From assembly GCA_021821585.1 (NCBI GenBank), contig JAKACF010000036.1, positions 1 through 13,911 of the forward strand: a stretch of 13,911 nucleotides of DNA, read 5' to 3'. Position 1 is the first letter of the stretch, and each line of letters begins with the position of its first letter. The stretch is from Actinomycetes bacterium. GTDB taxonomy: Bacteria > Actinomycetota > Acidimicrobiia > Acidimicrobiales > Bog-793. Shown here piece by piece: positions 13,563-13,911 of this stretch. The translations under genes were made by a program, and so were the position numbers. Under the pieces are notes generated by a model, which was given only the letters and a program-made list of their open reading frames with translations, ran no database searches and was not told the origin of the DNA.

Positions 13563-13719
13563 CGCCGCATGGTACGCGGGCACTGGCGCCGACACCGAGC
13601 GCCGTGCCGCCGCCGTCCTCGCCGCGTCCCCAGAGCGGGAGACGTCACGCCGTCGCGGGGACCGACTCGGCACAGGCGCGCCATCGGACGGTGGCGCCTC
13701 GAGTGGGTATGGCACCTGC
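13563..13719. promoter_or_regulatory. Divergent promoter region of the dioxygenase and the dehydrogenase
   Basis: For the minus strand, TACCAT (13574-13569) lies exactly six bases before the chosen GTG, the spacing of a leaderless start; no good -35 is visible. For the plus strand, GGGTAT (13705-13710) lies nine bases before the ATG at 13720. It matches the sigma-B/sigma-F type -10 of Gram-positive bacteria, but the expected GTTT-like -35 is not seen. Neither gene has a clear Shine-Dalgarno sequence. Confidence 0.35.
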
Positions 13720-13911
13720 ATGAGCCAGCCGCCCCAGCACCAAGAGCCGCCCGGCCGCCAGTCGGAGATGGAACCGAGGCCGGACTGCGGCGAGACGAGC
13801 TACGTGGGACACGGCAGGCTCGAGGGCAAGGCCGCCGTCGTGACGGGAGCTGACAGCGGCATAGGACGAGCAGTCGCGATCGCCTTCGCCCGTGAAGGTG
13901 CCGATGTCCTC
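13720..13911 (+). CDS. Short-chain dehydrogenase/reductase (YghA-like), N-terminal part, cut by window edge
   Basis: Seen: 64 codons from ATG at 13720 to the right edge. A polar leader with MEPRPDCGETSYVGHGRLEGK (17-37) precedes the Rossmann motif AAVVTGADSGIGRAVAIAFAREGADVL. The leader matches E. coli YghA-type enzymes (MTPVPDCGEKTYVGSGRL), which supports the upstream ATG rather than M17. TGxxxGIG (TGADSGIG) is the NAD(P)-binding glycine motif. Known: this family oxidises or reduces alcohols and aldehydes; in Bacillus several members belong to the general stress response. Catalytic Ser/Tyr/Lys lie outside the window and the substrate is unknown. It is divergent from the dioxygenase; a functional link is not shown. 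Confidence 0.9.
   Translation, partial: MSQPPQHQEPPGRQSEMEPRPDCGETSYVGHGRLEGKAAVVTGADSGIGRAVAIAFAREGADVL

Noticed and set aside
13563..13721. 53-residue N-terminal extension of the dioxygenase
   Set aside because: Arg/Pro/Ser-rich with no family match; the length and the Fe-ligand numbering fit the GTG at 13562, which has a -10-like element at leaderless spacing.

Overview
The window is very GC-rich, densely packed DNA with GTG starts, many 4-base start/stop overlaps and a recC-recB gene order. This suggests a high-GC actinobacterium, possibly a deep-branching class such as Thermoleophilia or Nitriliruptoria. That placement is inferred from style and protein resemblance and cannot be fixed without a search. 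No rRNA, tRNA, CRISPR array or insertion sequence was seen.

Region 1 (1-3990, minus strand) is recC followed by the first 167 codons of recB. The two overlap by one base (TGATG) and encode subunits of the RecBCD helicase-nuclease. About 346 bp without a gene separates recC from the next block.

Region 2 (4337-11029, minus strand) is the centre of interest: five genes that all overlap, in transcription order. They are a hemerythrin-domain protein with an extra N-terminal segment, a molybdenum/tungsten formate dehydrogenase catalytic subunit, a four-cluster ferredoxin-like subunit, an NrfD-type membrane anchor, and a second hemerythrin-domain protein. A conventional reading splits the catalytic gene into two open frames. 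The break is an in-frame TGA at 9510-9512, at the exact position of selenocysteine in E. coli FdnG-type enzymes, followed at once by a two-stem hairpin that fits the bacterial SECIS description. The gene is therefore one 1103-residue selenoprotein. It has no twin-arginine signal, which suggests that the enzyme faces the cytoplasm. The two hemerythrin genes bracket an oxygen-sensitive enzyme and share a C-terminal tail, so they may form an oxygen-protection or oxygen/electron-handling part of the complex.

Region 3 (11402-12383, plus strand) is a small operon divergent from the formate dehydrogenase block: an ArsR-family repressor with three cysteines, a CPWC glutaredoxin and a lone GroES-like co-chaperonin. 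A strong hairpin terminator closes it. A perfect inverted repeat (TGATTGC-N8-GCAATCA) lies in the arsR promoter and is the probable autoregulatory operator.

Region 4 (12681-13911) is a divergent pair: an intradiol ring-cleavage dioxygenase of the hydroxyquinol/catechol 1,2-dioxygenase type on the minus strand, and the first 64 codons of a YghA-like short-chain dehydrogenase on the plus strand. Several genes in regions 3 and 4 lack a Shine-Dalgarno sequence and have -10-like elements very close to the start codon, suggesting leaderless or nearly leaderless messages.
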